Assembly: GCA_020831535.1 (NCBI GenBank)
Contig: JAFIGF010000034.1
Span: 1-34,359, forward strand
Origin: Opitutales bacterium
Lineage (GTDB): Bacteria; Verrucomicrobiota; Verrucomicrobiia; Opitutales; T3Sed10-336
Direction: 5' to 3'
Length of the DNA: 34,359 nt
Part shown: positions 7,278-16,166 of the stretch, piece by piece
Numbering within the stretch: position 1 is the first letter of the stretch
Layout: the number at the start of each line of letters is the position of its first letter
Notes under the pieces: generated by a model
Seen by the model: the letters and a program-made list of their open reading frames with translations, nothing else
Database searches by the model: none
Told to the model about the DNA's origin: nothing
Translations under genes and position numbers: made by a program

Positions 7278-8050
7278 GGAGTGGAAAGGGTGGGGGCAGG
7301 GGTGGTTTTTTGATTCAGCTGTTCGCCGGTGAGGCCAAAGCGCCGTTCCCGGGTTTGGTAATCCTCCAGGGCAGTGCGAAAACTTTGTTCGTCGAAATCC
7401 GGCCAGAGCACCGGGGAGACATGAATTTCGGCATAGGCCGCTTGGAGGAGAAGAAAATTGGAAAGCCGGCATTCCCCGGAGGTTCGGATGATCAGATCCG
7501 GATCGGGAATTTCGGAGGTGTTGAGATACTGGCTCAGTTTATCCCAGGTCAGGCCGGAAGGTTTTTCCCGGCCCTCTTCCACCTCGCGGGCATATTTCTG
7601 AACCGCATCGACGATTTCCGTGCGGGAGCCATAATTCAAGGCGACGGTCAGGTTCCATTCGGTGTAATGGGCGGTCTCGCGGATGATTTTTTCCAGCAAA
7701 TCCCGCACTCTGGTCGGCAATTCATGGATTCGGCCAATGGCTCGCAGGCGAATTTTCTTTTGGTGGAGGATTTTGTTTTGCTGTTTGAGAAAGCTTTCCA
7801 GCATTTTCATCAAAGCCTCGACTTCGTCCGCCGGGCGTTTCCAGTTTTCGACCGAAAAAGCGTAAAGGGTAAGATGGCGAATGCCCAGATCCGCGGCGGC
7901 GCGGATGGTTCTCTTAACCGCTTCCACTCCCCGGCGATGCCCTTCGATACGGGGGAGGTTTCGTTTGGCGGCCCAACGTCCGTTCCCGTCCATGATGATC
8001 GCGACATGGTGCGGTGGTGGGTTGCTGGCCGATGGAGGAGAGGGGGGCAT
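7271..8050 (-). CDS. uppS: Isoprenyl (undecaprenyl) diphosphate synthase
   Basis: cis-Prenyltransferase making the C55 lipid carrier for peptidoglycan and other surface glycans. Motifs in order: HHVAIIMDGNGRWA with the catalytic Asp and the diphosphate-binding G-N-G-R; the LTLYAFSVENWKRP block; LTVALNYGSRTEIVDA; and the C-terminal DLIIRTSGECRLSNFLLLQ with YAEIHVSPVLWPDF. The start chosen is the ATG at 8050 (MPPSPPSASN), 259 residues, the normal size. A TTG at 8092 would add 14 residues that match nothing in the family. It is 51 bases after prmA and overlaps cdsA, so lipid-carrier and phospholipid synthesis are co-transcribed here, a common uppS-cdsA pairing. Confidence 0.93.
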   Translation of the reverse strand: MPPSPPSASNPPPHHVAIIMDGNGRWAAKRNLPRIEGHRRGVEAVKRTIRAAADLGIRHLTLYAFSVENWKRPADEVEALMKMLESFLKQQNKILHQKKIRLRAIGRIHELPTRVRDLLEKIIRETAHYTEWNLTVALNYGSRTEIVDAVQKYAREVEEGREKPSGLTWDKLSQYLNTSEIPDPDLIIRTSGECRLSNFLLLQAAYAEIHVSPVLWPDFDEQSFRTALEDYQTRERRFGLTGEQLNQKTTPAPTLSTPC

Positions 8051-8101
8051 GATAAAATCGTAAAGCGTAAGGAAGTCACCCGTTCGGCGCAAGGGAAAGG
8101 T

Positions 8102-9010
8102 TCAGCGGGAGGGGCGTTCCAGCACGACAGAAGCCCATTCGCCCATTTTTTCGATGGCACAGTGGCGGAAAAACGGACGGAAGGAGTCGGCCACTTCCTC
8201 GGCCTCGGACGCCAGTATGCCGCTAAGGATGAGACACCCTCCCGGTTCGACGGCCAGAACGAGATCATTGCGGTGGGCGACCAGAATATGTCCGAGAATG
8301 TTGGCGACGACGACTTTGGCGCGTTTCCCTTGCCAGCCAGTGGTCAGGTCGCCTTGGTGGAATTGTAGGTTTCCGACCGGGATTTCCTGCAAGGCGATAT
8401 TCTTGTTGGCGACTTCAACGGAAACCGGGTCGATATCGAATCCCCAAACCGGAGAAAAGCCCAGCGCGGCGGCGGAAAAGGCTAGAATGCCGGACCCGCA
8501 GCCCGCATCGATGAGAGAGTATTCAGTGGGGTTTTTGCCGTATTGTTTTTGGGCGGAAATCCATCGAGTCATGGCCTTGAGGCATAGTCGGGTGGTTTCG
8601 TGATTGCCCGTGCCGAAGGCCATCCCCGGATCCAGCCAGATGATGGATTCGTCGGGTGGGATGGGATAGGATTCTTTTTGCCAAATAGGGACCCAGTGAA
8701 TGCCGCCCCAGGACCAAGGTTCGAAGTGCGCCCGGTACAAGGCCTCCCAGTCGGTTTCTTGCTCTTCCACCGGTTGGACCGGTTGGGGTAAGGGGGTTAG
8801 GCCTGCCTCTTTCATGGCGTTACGAAGTTTGGTTTGTTGTTCGCAGGCGGTTTCCGGATCAGGAAAATACCCGGAAATTTCCCCCTCCTTGGCGCCGGTT
8901 TTGGAACTGGAAAGCAGCCAGGGCCACTCTTCGGATTGGTCGGCCAATTCTTCGAGGGTGGGGACCCAGGCGGCGGGAATGGTAAATCGGATGGCGTGCC
9001 AGGAGGACAT
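8102..9010 (-). CDS. prmA: Ribosomal protein L11 methyltransferase
   Basis: SAM-dependent methyltransferase that trimethylates lysines of ribosomal protein L11. Its N-terminal part (about 1-120) is the L11-recognition region, with the conserved W-x-(A/E)-x-(Y/W) segment in ETDWEALYRAHFEPW. The catalytic part has LDPGMAFGTGNHETTRLCL, motif I DAGCGSGILAFSAAALG, the acidic loop GFDIDPVSVEVANKN and the substrate motif VVANILGHIL. Length 302 residues, normal. It is first of the prmA-uppS-cdsA group. The start ATG fits the family start (MSSWHAIRFTIP). Confidence 0.9.
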   Translation of the reverse strand: MSSWHAIRFTIPAAWVPTLEELADQSEEWPWLLSSSKTGAKEGEISGYFPDPETACEQQTKLRNAMKEAGLTPLPQPVQPVEEQETDWEALYRAHFEPWSWGGIHWVPIWQKESYPIPPDESIIWLDPGMAFGTGNHETTRLCLKAMTRWISAQKQYGKNPTEYSLIDAGCGSGILAFSAAALGFSPVWGFDIDPVSVEVANKNIALQEIPVGNLQFHQGDLTTGWQGKRAKVVVANILGHILVAHRNDLVLAVEPGGCLILSGILASEAEEVADSFRPFFRHCAIEKMGEWASVVLERPSR

Positions 9011-9189
9011 GTTTCGGGAGGTGGAAGGTGTGGGGTGGGTTTTCTACAATCTGGTCGTGGATCTTAAGCTGAAAAGGAGTGGGAACCACGAATAAAGACT
9101 ACTGCAATCGTATTAATCACGCCGAAATATCGAGTTAACAACAAATCAGCGGGAAGCCTGTTCTATTTTTGGTGGTGGAGGCAGTTTGC

Positions 9190-9228
9190 ATGAAAAAAAG
9201 CTCTATTACCACCGGAAATCTCCGGTGG
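9190..9228 (-). terminator. Possible terminator at the end of recO
   Basis: On the minus strand a perfect 8-bp stem CCACCGGA/TCCGGTGG with a 4-base loop overlaps the last codons of recO. It is followed by TAATAGAGC and a run of seven T. The spacer between stem and T-tract is longer than usual, so this is a weak candidate. Confidence 0.35.
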
Positions 9229-9817
9229 AGGCAAGATACCTTTCCAGGTTTTCCCGCAATTCCCTGGCCCGCGCGGGGAAGGGAAGTTGGGGCTCGGCTG
9301 GGTGGTGAAGGAGGTGGTGCAGGCAATCCTGCAAATCGACACTCAGGGTGGGTTGCCATTCCTGTTGCACCGGTAGACCCTCGTCACCGGCGAAGAGGTA
9401 GAGTAATTTGAGGTACACCCATTCCGGGGACTTTTTCTCCGGCTGGTCCCAGGCTTCCAGCGCGCGGCCAAAATGCTGGTACAGGCGGCCGGGTGCTTCC
9501 TCGTGGAAGTGGTGGCTGAGGAGGAGTTTGGCAAAGCGGGAGCAAAATCGGAGGGCATCGTACTTTCGCCCCAGGCCTTCAAAGCGCCGGATAATTCGGA
9601 TTTCCCGGAGAAACCGGGGTCGCCCCTCGCGGTCCGGAGCGATTTGCAATTCGCACTGGTTGAAAAGATCAGGATGCCCTTGGGTGTTCTTGATTTTACG
9701 GGATTCTCTTTGCCAAACGGTTAGGATACCATTTTCAGGCGTCAGGAAATCGATACGGCGGCCATTCTCCCCGGTGGGAGTGTGGCGTAGAAGATACCCT
9801 TCCTCGGACACCGTCAT
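9206..9817 (-). CDS. recO: RecO-like DNA repair protein, short form
   Basis: Probable recombination mediator RecO, which loads RecA with RecR at single-strand gaps. The N-terminus fits its OB fold: EEGYLLRHTPTGENGRRIDFLTPENGILTVW matches the family pattern of a leading strand, an E-x-(D/G)-R-x-(I/V) turn and LT(P/E)-x-(H/N)-G, and a helical C-terminal domain follows (RFCSRFAKLLLSHHF and on). The frame opens upstream to 9973, inside namZ; the start chosen is the ATG at 9817, 203 residues, 29 bases after namZ. Typical RecO has about 240 residues and often a four-cysteine zinc site; no such cysteines are seen here. Family assignment is likely but not certain. Confidence 0.6.
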   Translation of the reverse strand: MTVSEEGYLLRHTPTGENGRRIDFLTPENGILTVWQRESRKIKNTQGHPDLFNQCELQIAPDREGRPRFLREIRIIRRFEGLGRKYDALRFCSRFAKLLLSHHFHEEAPGRLYQHFGRALEAWDQPEKKSPEWVYLKLLYLFAGDEGLPVQQEWQPTLSVDLQDCLHHLLHHPAEPQLPFPARARELRENLERYLASTGDFRW

Positions 9818-9846
9818 GATCGCGTCTCGGTTGGCGGAGGCATTCC

Positions 9847-11118
9847 CTAAGGATGTGAATAAAGCCAGTAGCGTTGTACGGCCTGTTTGAAACGTTCGCT
9901 TTGTTGCTCCCACTGGTGGATGAAATGCTCCACATTGACATTCGGGCCGTGCTGAACGAGCGCATCCCACCAAGCGGTGGAGCCCACATGTTTATTGAAA
10001 AGATCCTTGTCGTTGGCGCTGGCGGCGGTAAAAGGGTTGTCTCCCCGCAGGCGGCAGGCGATGCGCATCATGTGAAAACTCAGCTCTGTCGGGCGAAAAC
10101 GGTCCCAATCGGAAATTTCCACATAAAATCCCTCGACCGGGGCACCAGCGGAGGTTCGGGCGGTGGTCCGGCGAAACTGAACCCCGGGAATATTGGCGCG
10201 GCGGAGTTCCCGTTCCACCACCTCCAGAGGTTGCCCCCGGAAACGCACATGGCGAAAGGGGTATTGGGTTCCGATGCCATGCTGAAATCCTCCCAACTGC
10301 GCCCCCAGGCCAGTCATGGCATAGCCTTCGGCAGCCTCCACGGTGGGAATAAAGGGGGAGGTGGGGATCCATTCCAAACCGGTGTCCTCCCAGCGCATAT
10401 CGCGGCGCCAACCGCGCATACGCACCACATGCAGACGGCCTTCGCGGCGAACGTCATCGGGGATTTCCAACCAGTTTCTCCGGGAGACCGAAATGCGGGC
10501 CAGTTCGCCAATGGTCAGGCCATGGACATAGGGAACATGGTAAGCGCCGACGTAGCTGCGCCATTCGCGGTCGAGGGGAGGGCCATCAACCTTGAGCCCG
10601 CCGAGGGGGTTGGGGCGGTCCAGTACCACGACCTCAACACCGTTTTCAAAACAGGCTTCGATAGTCAGGCGCATGGCGCTGACAAAGGTGTAGGAGCGCA
10701 CCCCGACTTCCTGCAGATCGATCACCATGACATCCAGCCCCCGGAGCATGGCCGGGGTGGGTTTGCGATAGCGACCGTAGAGGGAATAGACCGGCAGGCC
10801 GGTGCGGTGGTCGATGCGGTCATCCACCGGAACGGAGGCGGCTTCATCACCGTAAATTCCGTGCTCCGGACCGAAGAGAGCGACCAGATTGACAGCGGGG
10901 GAATGGTAAAGGATTTCCACCGTACTGCGGCCATGGCGGTCAACACCCGCCGGATGGGTCAGGAGGCCCACCCGCTTGTCCCGGAGAAGGTCGAATTGGT
11001 TATCGACCAATACATCAATCCCCAGTTGGACTTTCGGGGAACGCGCTTCCACTGCCGGGGCGGACAAAAGGAGGAAAAGGGTGAGGACAGTGAAAAAGGC
11101 AGAGGAATTTTTGGGCAT
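9847..11118 (-). CDS. namZ: Exo-beta-N-acetylmuramidase NamZ-like (DUF1343) exported protein
   Basis: Exported glycosidase of the DUF1343/GH171 family, known to release N-acetylmuramic acid from the non-reducing ends of peptidoglycan fragments. A signal peptide (residues about 5-24, cleavage near AVEA) precedes the domain. Family blocks: LGIDVLVDNQFDLLRDKRVG, LLTHPAGVDRHG, the signature LFGPEHGIYGDEAA, DVMVIDLQEVGVRSYTF and VVLDRPNPLGGL. The C-terminal domain ends with a PNVNVEHFIHQWEQQ segment. The start chosen is the ATG at 11118 (MPKNSSAFF), 423 residues; a TTG at 11136 would lengthen it by six. It is the first gene before recO and likely serves peptidoglycan scavenging or recycling. Confidence 0.88.
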   Translation of the reverse strand: MPKNSSAFFTVLTLFLLLSAPAVEARSPKVQLGIDVLVDNQFDLLRDKRVGLLTHPAGVDRHGRSTVEILYHSPAVNLVALFGPEHGIYGDEAASVPVDDRIDHRTGLPVYSLYGRYRKPTPAMLRGLDVMVIDLQEVGVRSYTFVSAMRLTIEACFENGVEVVVLDRPNPLGGLKVDGPPLDREWRSYVGAYHVPYVHGLTIGELARISVSRRNWLEIPDDVRREGRLHVVRMRGWRRDMRWEDTGLEWIPTSPFIPTVEAAEGYAMTGLGAQLGGFQHGIGTQYPFRHVRFRGQPLEVVERELRRANIPGVQFRRTTARTSAGAPVEGFYVEISDWDRFRPTELSFHMMRIACRLRGDNPFTAASANDKDLFNKHVGSTAWWDALVQHGPNVNVEHFIHQWEQQSERFKQAVQRYWLYSHP

Positions 11119-11265
11119 GGTCTTGTTATGATTCAAGAAATGGTGTTCGACAAGTGCGTTTGGAGGGAATGTTTAGGTTCGGTTTTCGTTTCGTTTTCAT
11201 CTTTGAGGTCGTACCCTATTTTTGGTTAAGGCAGCACTCCGATAATCACGTCGGATCTCTTATCC

Positions 11266-11295
11266 TTGATGAAAAAGAAAAAAAGGCTATTATAG
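11266..11295 (+). promoter_or_regulatory. Promoter and possible operator of the toxin-antitoxin pair
   Basis: TTGATG (11266-11271), a 16-base spacer and TATTAT (11288-11293) form a plausible sigma-70 promoter. The ATG of the antitoxin comes only 6 bases after the -10, so the message would be leaderless or nearly so. The -10 lies inside a small odd palindrome CTAT-T-ATAG (11287-11295), a possible site for autorepression by the ribbon-helix-helix antitoxin. Confidence 0.45.
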
Positions 11296-11299
11296 TAGC

Positions 11300-11509
11300 A
11301 TGAAATCACATATTAGTGCTACTCTGGATGAAAGGTTGTTGGCCGATTTGAATCGGTTTGCTAAGGAGGAGAGGAGATCCCGGAGTCAAGTTATCGAGTT
11401 GGCGTTGGAGAATTACCTTAGGGACCGTACTGCCAATAAGAATGAAATCGTAACTTCCGGGGGACGTTTTTCCGGACAATTCAATCGCGCCGAAACCTAT
11501 GCACGCTGA
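11300..11509 (+). CDS. Ribbon-helix-helix antitoxin (CopG/VapB-like)
   Basis: A 69-residue DNA-binding antitoxin. The N-terminus KSHISATLDERLLADLNRFA gives the RHH beta strand and first helix, then ERRSRSQVIELALENYLRD the second helix, the standard layout for about 45 residues. The C-terminal tail (GGRFSGQFNRAETYAR) is the part that would bind and inhibit the toxin. It overlaps the toxin start by 11 bases, so the two are translationally coupled. It probably represses its own promoter. The assignment rests on the fold pattern and the PIN neighbour. Confidence 0.82.
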   Translation: MKSHISATLDERLLADLNRFAKEERRSRSQVIELALENYLRDRTANKNEIVTSGGRFSGQFNRAETYAR

Positions 11510-11954
11510 GAATCTTTCAGGTAGGCTGTTGGTCGACACCAACGTTTTGATTTACGCCACGTTAGAGAGAGATCCACGTTACGCACAGGCTTCTGAAGTG
11601 CTTTCCTTTCGTCACCGAAAAGATATTACTATGTTTATTTCGGTGCAAAATCTCGCCGAAATGTATCCGAATTTGACCGGACCGAAAAATCAACCTCCAG
11701 ACCCGCCTGAAGTCGCCCGTGACAAAATTCGCGCTATTTCCGGTTTGCGTGGATTAACGGTTTTACCCATGACCGCGGAGATCGTTCAGCAAGCGTTGGA
11801 TCTATGCGTCGATGGCTCGGTTCGCCGACAAAACTACTTTGATCGTCAACTGGCCGCCCTGATGATAAGTGAGAATATATCGACAATCCTGACCGAAAAC
11901 GTCAGTGATTTTTCGGGAATCGAGGGGTTAACGGCCATTAATCCGTTCACCTGA
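11499..11954 (+). CDS. PIN-domain toxin (VapC-like endoribonuclease)
   Basis: Toxin of a type II pair; PIN toxins cleave RNA, often tRNA or rRNA, and are held by the antitoxin. The 151 residues show the four acidic active-site positions: D13 in LLVDTNVLIYA, E54 in QNLAEMY, D115 in NYFDRQLAALM and D136 in ENVSDFSGIEGL, followed by the usual ending AINPF. The active site looks intact. The gene overlaps its antitoxin and is followed by a short intergenic region. RNA target unknown. Confidence 0.85.
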   Translation: MHAENLSGRLLVDTNVLIYATLERDPRYAQASEVLSFRHRKDITMFISVQNLAEMYPNLTGPKNQPPDPPEVARDKIRAISGLRGLTVLPMTAEIVQQALDLCVDGSVRRQNYFDRQLAALMISENISTILTENVSDFSGIEGLTAINPFT

Positions 11955-12106
11955 AAAATTTGGGGAGCAATCCCAAGCGCGAGCTGAAGCGGGGTGTTAC
12001 CAAGGCCATTCGACAGGCTCAGGGCAAATCTTGTTCTGTCAAGGAAAGCTGAGAACGATTTTGGGGGCTGGAGGTCGATTACTATTGATCCAACGGAAGT
12101 ATTTTG

Positions 12107-12122
12107 AGGAGATAGGTCTCCT
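12107..12122 (+). other. Small hairpin in the leader of the large enzyme gene
   Basis: AGGAGA-TAGG-TCTCCT makes a 6-bp stem with a tetraloop about 20 bases before the ATG at 12143. The only Shine-Dalgarno-like sequence (AGGAG) is buried in its left arm and is about 30 bases from the start, so the hairpin may affect translation. No closer ribosome-binding site is visible. Confidence 0.3.
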
Positions 12123-12142
12123 ATTTTCAATCTTAGTGCTTT

Positions 12143-15100
12143 ATGAGAAATTATTTTAGTAAACGTAACTTGCCCCTGGGAGCCCTGGGGGCGGCAGTGC
12201 TGTCGTTGGGAAGCCTCTCGGCAACAGCCGAAACTTTGGTCCGGACCATTCCCAATACTTTTGGAAGCCAATGGGAAGGGGAGCATGTGTATTTTGAGTT
12301 TTCTCCGGATGAAGTGGATACTTCACGCCCGGCGAGCTTGCGGATTTTTGATGTCGTTCGGCCCGTGCAATGGGAAGTCGTTGAGCGCGACGGGGAGGAA
12401 ATCGTCAAAGCCTGGAGTTATGTGACCATCGAATCTGCCGAAGGTCGGGAGCTGGAAAATATCGAGGCCCACTTGGAATACCGAGAGGGCGAACCCGGTA
12501 TCTCCATGCGCGAGGAAGGGGATTTCTTAATTATCAACAACGGAACGTATGAGTTTCGGGTGATGAATTTCGATGGTGATTTTGAAGAACCAAAGAAATT
12601 GGGTGAAGTGGAGCATTGGCTCCAGGGAAAACGTACCCTCGGTATGGACGGTTGGGATGGAGATGCCTATTTCGAGAGTAGGGCGATGACCCGCGGAGCG
12701 ACCACTGAGGTCGTCGCGGCAGGTCCGGTGCATATCGACCTTCGGGTGCAGTATCATTTTGTGGACGAAGGGGATCATGAAGAGTTGGTGGAGGCGTTGC
12801 CGCTGGAACTCGGCAAGCAAACTTTCAAATGGGAGCCCAACAGTCCACCACGTGAGTTGGTGGAGAAAAATGACAACCATTACGAGGTCATGCTGCGCTT
12901 CGTGATGGACGACCTCTGGGTAGAGGCAAATGAGCGGTTCCACTTTCCCCGCGATCCGGAGAATGAACCTTGGGGAATCACCCAATACTGGATTGACTGG
13001 GGCGAGCAGGACATGCCCGTCGATACGGTGACTTGGGTCAGGTGGTTTGAATACGACCGGTTTGGGGGCAATGTTGACCAAAACTATGTGCCTGCGGAAC
13101 CACGGGAAGCGCAGCGTGGGCGGCCTTTTGCCCTCTTGCGGCCACGGTGGAATCAAGGTGGTGGCGGAGCGCAGGATTTTGTGCTGACTTCCGGGGGAAG
13201 CCCTCCCCAATCCATCGAGGATTTGATCGACGGTCGCCGCGGTATTCTGCGCCGCCGGGAATACCGGAATGCTGATGAGGAGATCAAGGCGCAGGTGGAT
13301 GAACTTTTGGACAAGGCCCGGGAGGAGGACCGCAATTTTCGTGAACGCCACAACTTTATCGTCGAAGCCGGATCGTTGATCGATTGGGAGGTTAGCCCGG
13401 TGGAGGAAACCTACAGTCCGGACAATCCGGCCATGGGGGTTGTGGCGGCTTTTGCCAGCAAATGGGTGGGACCGTATCCGGCTACGATAGCGACTTACGC
13501 GCACGATGGTGACCGGGGGAACGCCCGCTTTCCGTTGATTGATGGGGAGCGTTCGGAGATGCACTACGGTCAGCGGGCCTACGGGTTGTTGATTGGCCCC
13601 CGCGACCGGATGCGTAGTCTGAACAGTATTGTGCGGCGACACACCGACTGGACGCTTAATGCGGAGATCAATAAATACATTTTGGATTGGGAGCGGGATC
13701 CGGAAATGGCGGGTCCGAATATGCTGATTTCCCGCAAGGAATACGATCAGATCAAAGAAGATCTGGCGGCTGATCGGGATACTCACTTTACCCGCATTGT
13801 CCGGGAAGCAGAAGAAGTCTTGGTGGAAATGGAAGCCGAGCTGGAAACGGTGGAGGCCCGACTCGAAGAGATAGACGACTTGATTGCCGAGGCGGAAGGC
13901 GAAGAAAAAATTATGCTGGAGGCCGAAAAAGAGGAACTGGATGACCAGCGCGGTAGCCTGCGTCGGCAGATCGGGGATGAAGACATGGACTTGGTTCGTC
14001 TCTTGGTTAGAGGGGAAAGCCGCGATCCGAGTCCACCTTCCAGTGGCTTGTGGCGGGCTCGCCGCTACCAGGACGACTTCCTGAATCCCACATCCCGTCC
14101 GACCCGGGAAGTCAAAAATTTTGCGGTTGCGGACTTGTATGCCGATGGCGAACCCATTGGCGGTGCCGATCAAGCGGCCTTTGGATACATTGCAACGGAT
14201 CTGGATTCTTGGCCCGGTTATCACCAGGGCTGGCGTCCCGGAAACCCGAATTTCCATACCGATAAATACATGGCAGCCATCTATATCGGGGGAGCCTTGC
14301 GGGATCACCCGCATTCTGATGAGTGGCTAGAGTACGGCTACGAAAATTTCCGGGAAGACCTGGAAAAAGTAATCATTGCCCCGGATGGGGTGGGGGATGA
14401 ATGTCCGGGGTATTCCGGCTATGCGACCCGTTTGCAATTGGGCATTGCCCGCATTCTGATGAATACGGGTTTCGGCAATCCGATTGCCGATAACCCTCTC
14501 TTCGTTAATCATGGTCGCTGGCACCGCCACCTTCTGACGCCCTATACCACCCGACTGGGAATGCGGCATGCCGCACCTATCGGCGATACCCATCGCTGGG
14601 AAAGCGGCCTACGCTATGGGCATGGCCAGTTGGCTAAGTTTTATGGAGAGGCGGATCCTGAATTTGCTTCCGAGATGATGGGAATCTGGAATATGCTGGA
14701 GGAAATGGGCTATCGTACGCCTTCCCGTTCACCGCTGCGCAATCAGTTGATTGAAATGGATACGCGAATAGATCCGATGGACCCGATGGAAATGGATTGG
14801 AGCAGCCAGTCCTGGTTTGGGTTCGGATCGATTAAGCGCACCCACTTCGGCACGGATCGGGAAACCTTTCTTTCCTACAAAGCCGGTCCGGCTCGGGGGC
14901 ATTACCACAATGACGAAAATTCATTTCATTACATCGCCAACAACACGCCGATTGCGATGAATTACAACTCATCCTATTCGCCCCGTGGGGATCATGCCGC
15001 CTTGCACAACTCCATGACCTTTGGGCGGCCCGGAACACTGCGGCACAATGAGGATGATTATTCCTTTGAGGCCCTGGAGCAAATTACCTCAACGGCGCAA

Positions 15101-16009
15101 GTGGGGGCCTTTGTGGATAGTAACTCGGCGGCGGTCACGGTCTCGGAGAGAACCAGTGAACGGTTGCAACAGTACCCAACCTTCCCCCGTGACCATGAGT
15201 TCAATCGGGATTACCCCATGCGGGATGTTTCGCCGATTACCCATCGCCGGGCTATTATGATGGTAAAGCATCCGGAAGACAGCCGCATGACCGACTACCT
15301 GGTGGTGCGCGACGAAACCCAAACCCACGGAGAGCGGCAACAGGTGAACATTCATCTGACCGCCCGCGAGCTTACCGCCGAATCGGATCGGCTTTTTTAC
15401 GGAAACGGGCAGTGGGGTAAAGATATGTTGGTTTATTTTGCCGATGTGACCAATCCCCGCCACGAGTTCCGCCGTTGGCACTACAACGATAGGTGGATGG
15501 TTGGTCCTAAAGACTATGTCCTGCAGGAAGGCGAAAGCATCGCCGAATGGGAAGACCGGATGCAGGCCAAAATGGACGAGCATGGGGTCGATTCCCTACC
15601 GCTCCCGGACTTCCGGCCAAGGTGGCAGCATCCGGACCTGAATCAGGACTGGTTCGATTTGATCGAGGCCACTGAAGGTGGTGCCTTGAAGACGCCTCCT
15701 TTCTGGGATGATGAATGGAAGTGGGGCGAGATCCAGCTCTGGTTGCGGGTCGAGTCCGATGCCGGAACCCCTTTGCTGTGGGTGCTTTATCCTTACGAAA
15801 AGGGTAGTGAGCGTCCGACCATCGAAAGTCTCGACAACGGTCGTGGTGTCCGGGTCTCCCTCGGCGATGAAGTCGACGAGATCTTCATGGACTCCGAGGG
15901 CGGTATTACGGTCAGCCAGAACGGCGGCCCCGTGGAAATCCTTGTTCCTGCGGACACCTTGCCCGAACTCGGGGAAATTTCCGGTCGTGATGGCTGGCGC
16001 ATGGATTAA
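12143..16009 (+). CDS. Very large exported heparinase II/III-like protein (candidate polysaccharide lyase)
   Basis: A 1288-residue exported protein, signal peptide about residues 9-29 (cleavage near ATAE). Proposed order: N-terminal beta-rich region (30-400) with a segment RGATTEVVAAGPVHIDLRVQ reminiscent of lyase beta-sandwich or RIFT-barrel domains; a coiled coil at about 554-612, nearly all Glu/Leu/Asp/Arg; an alpha/alpha-toroid region (680-880) with repeated W, Y, H helices; then a heparinase II/III-type C-terminal beta domain beginning AGPARGHYHNDENSFHYIAN. There H920, H922, N923 and D924 match the GHxHxD(x)xSF motif of polysaccharide lyases. Substrate unknown; an acidic (uronic or sulfated) glycan is likely by family. 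The coiled-coil insert is unusual. It is a single-gene unit with its own terminator; no sulfatase or SusC/D-like partner is nearby. Confidence 0.75.
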   Translation: MRNYFSKRNLPLGALGAAVLSLGSLSATAETLVRTIPNTFGSQWEGEHVYFEFSPDEVDTSRPASLRIFDVVRPVQWEVVERDGEEIVKAWSYVTIESAEGRELENIEAHLEYREGEPGISMREEGDFLIINNGTYEFRVMNFDGDFEEPKKLGEVEHWLQGKRTLGMDGWDGDAYFESRAMTRGATTEVVAAGPVHIDLRVQYHFVDEGDHEELVEALPLELGKQTFKWEPNSPPRELVEKNDNHYEVMLRFVMDDLWVEANERFHFPRDPENEPWGITQYWIDWGEQDMPVDTVTWVRWFEYDRFGGNVDQNYVPAEPREAQRGRPFALLRPRWNQGGGGAQDFVLTSGGSPPQSIEDLIDGRRGILRRREYRNADEEIKAQVDELLDKAREEDRNFRERHNFIVEAGSLIDWEVSPVEETYSPDNPAMGVVAAFASKWVGPYPATIATYAHDGDRGNARFPLIDGERSEMHYGQRAYGLLIGPRDRMRSLNSIVRRHTDWTLNAEINKYILDWERDPEMAGPNMLISRKEYDQIKEDLAADRDTHFTRIVREAEEVLVEMEAELETVEARLEEIDDLIAEAEGEEKIMLEAEKEELDDQRGSLRRQIGDEDMDLVRLLVRGESRDPSPPSSGLWRARRYQDDFLNPTSRPTREVKNFAVADLYADGEPIGGADQAAFGYIATDLDSWPGYHQGWRPGNPNFHTDKYMAAIYIGGALRDHPHSDEWLEYGYENFREDLEKVIIAPDGVGDECPGYSGYATRLQLGIARILMNTGFGNPIADNPLFVNHGRWHRHLLTPYTTRLGMRHAAPIGDTHRWESGLRYGHGQLAKFYGEADPEFASEMMGIWNMLEEMGYRTPSRSPLRNQLIEMDTRIDPMDPMEMDWSSQSWFGFGSIKRTHFGTDRETFLSYKAGPARGHYHNDENSFHYIANNTPIAMNYNSSYSPRGDHAALHNSMTFGRPGTLRHNEDDYSFEALEQITSTAQVGAFVDSNSAAVTVSERTSERLQQYPTFPRDHEFNRDYPMRDVSPITHRRAIMMVKHPEDSRMTDYLVVRDETQTHGERQQVNIHLTARELTAESDRLFYGNGQWGKDMLVYFADVTNPRHEFRRWHYNDRWMVGPKDYVLQEGESIAEWEDRMQAKMDEHGVDSLPLPDFRPRWQHPDLNQDWFDLIEATEGGALKTPPFWDDEWKWGEIQLWLRVESDAGTPLLWVLYPYEKGSERPTIESLDNGRGVRVSLGDEVDEIFMDSEGGITVSQNGGPVEILVPADTLPELGEISGRDGWRMD

Positions 16010-16029
16010 GGGGGTTTTTTAAATCAAAC

Positions 16030-16100
16030 ACAAGGCCCGGTCGTGGGGTTTGATTCAGGTTGGTTCCTGGTCAATAAACCCGGCCGGGCCTTGTTTTTAT
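16030..16100 (+). terminator. Rho-independent terminator after the large enzyme gene
   Basis: Perfect arms ACAAGGCCCGG (16030-16040) and CCGGGCCTTGT (16084-16094), extended inwards by GGGTTT/AAACCC, followed by TTTTTATT. A long stem with a U-tract, 20 bases after the stop codon at 16009. Confidence 0.8.
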
Positions 16101-16166
16101 TGGAATAATAGGAAAAAGAGAGTATGTTCTTAGGACGAAGCAAAAAACCCTCAACCCATTTACATC

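Noticed and set aside
8700-8720. GGTTCGAA-type string suggestive of a tRNA T-arm
   Set aside because: It lies inside prmA and no cloverleaf can be drawn around it.
9874-11229. 451-residue plus-strand ORF
   Set aside because: Antisense shadow of namZ; no family features.
12527-14314. 595-residue minus-strand ORF inside the large enzyme gene
   Set aside because: No motif and an atypical composition; the plus frame has a signal peptide, the lyase motif and a terminator.
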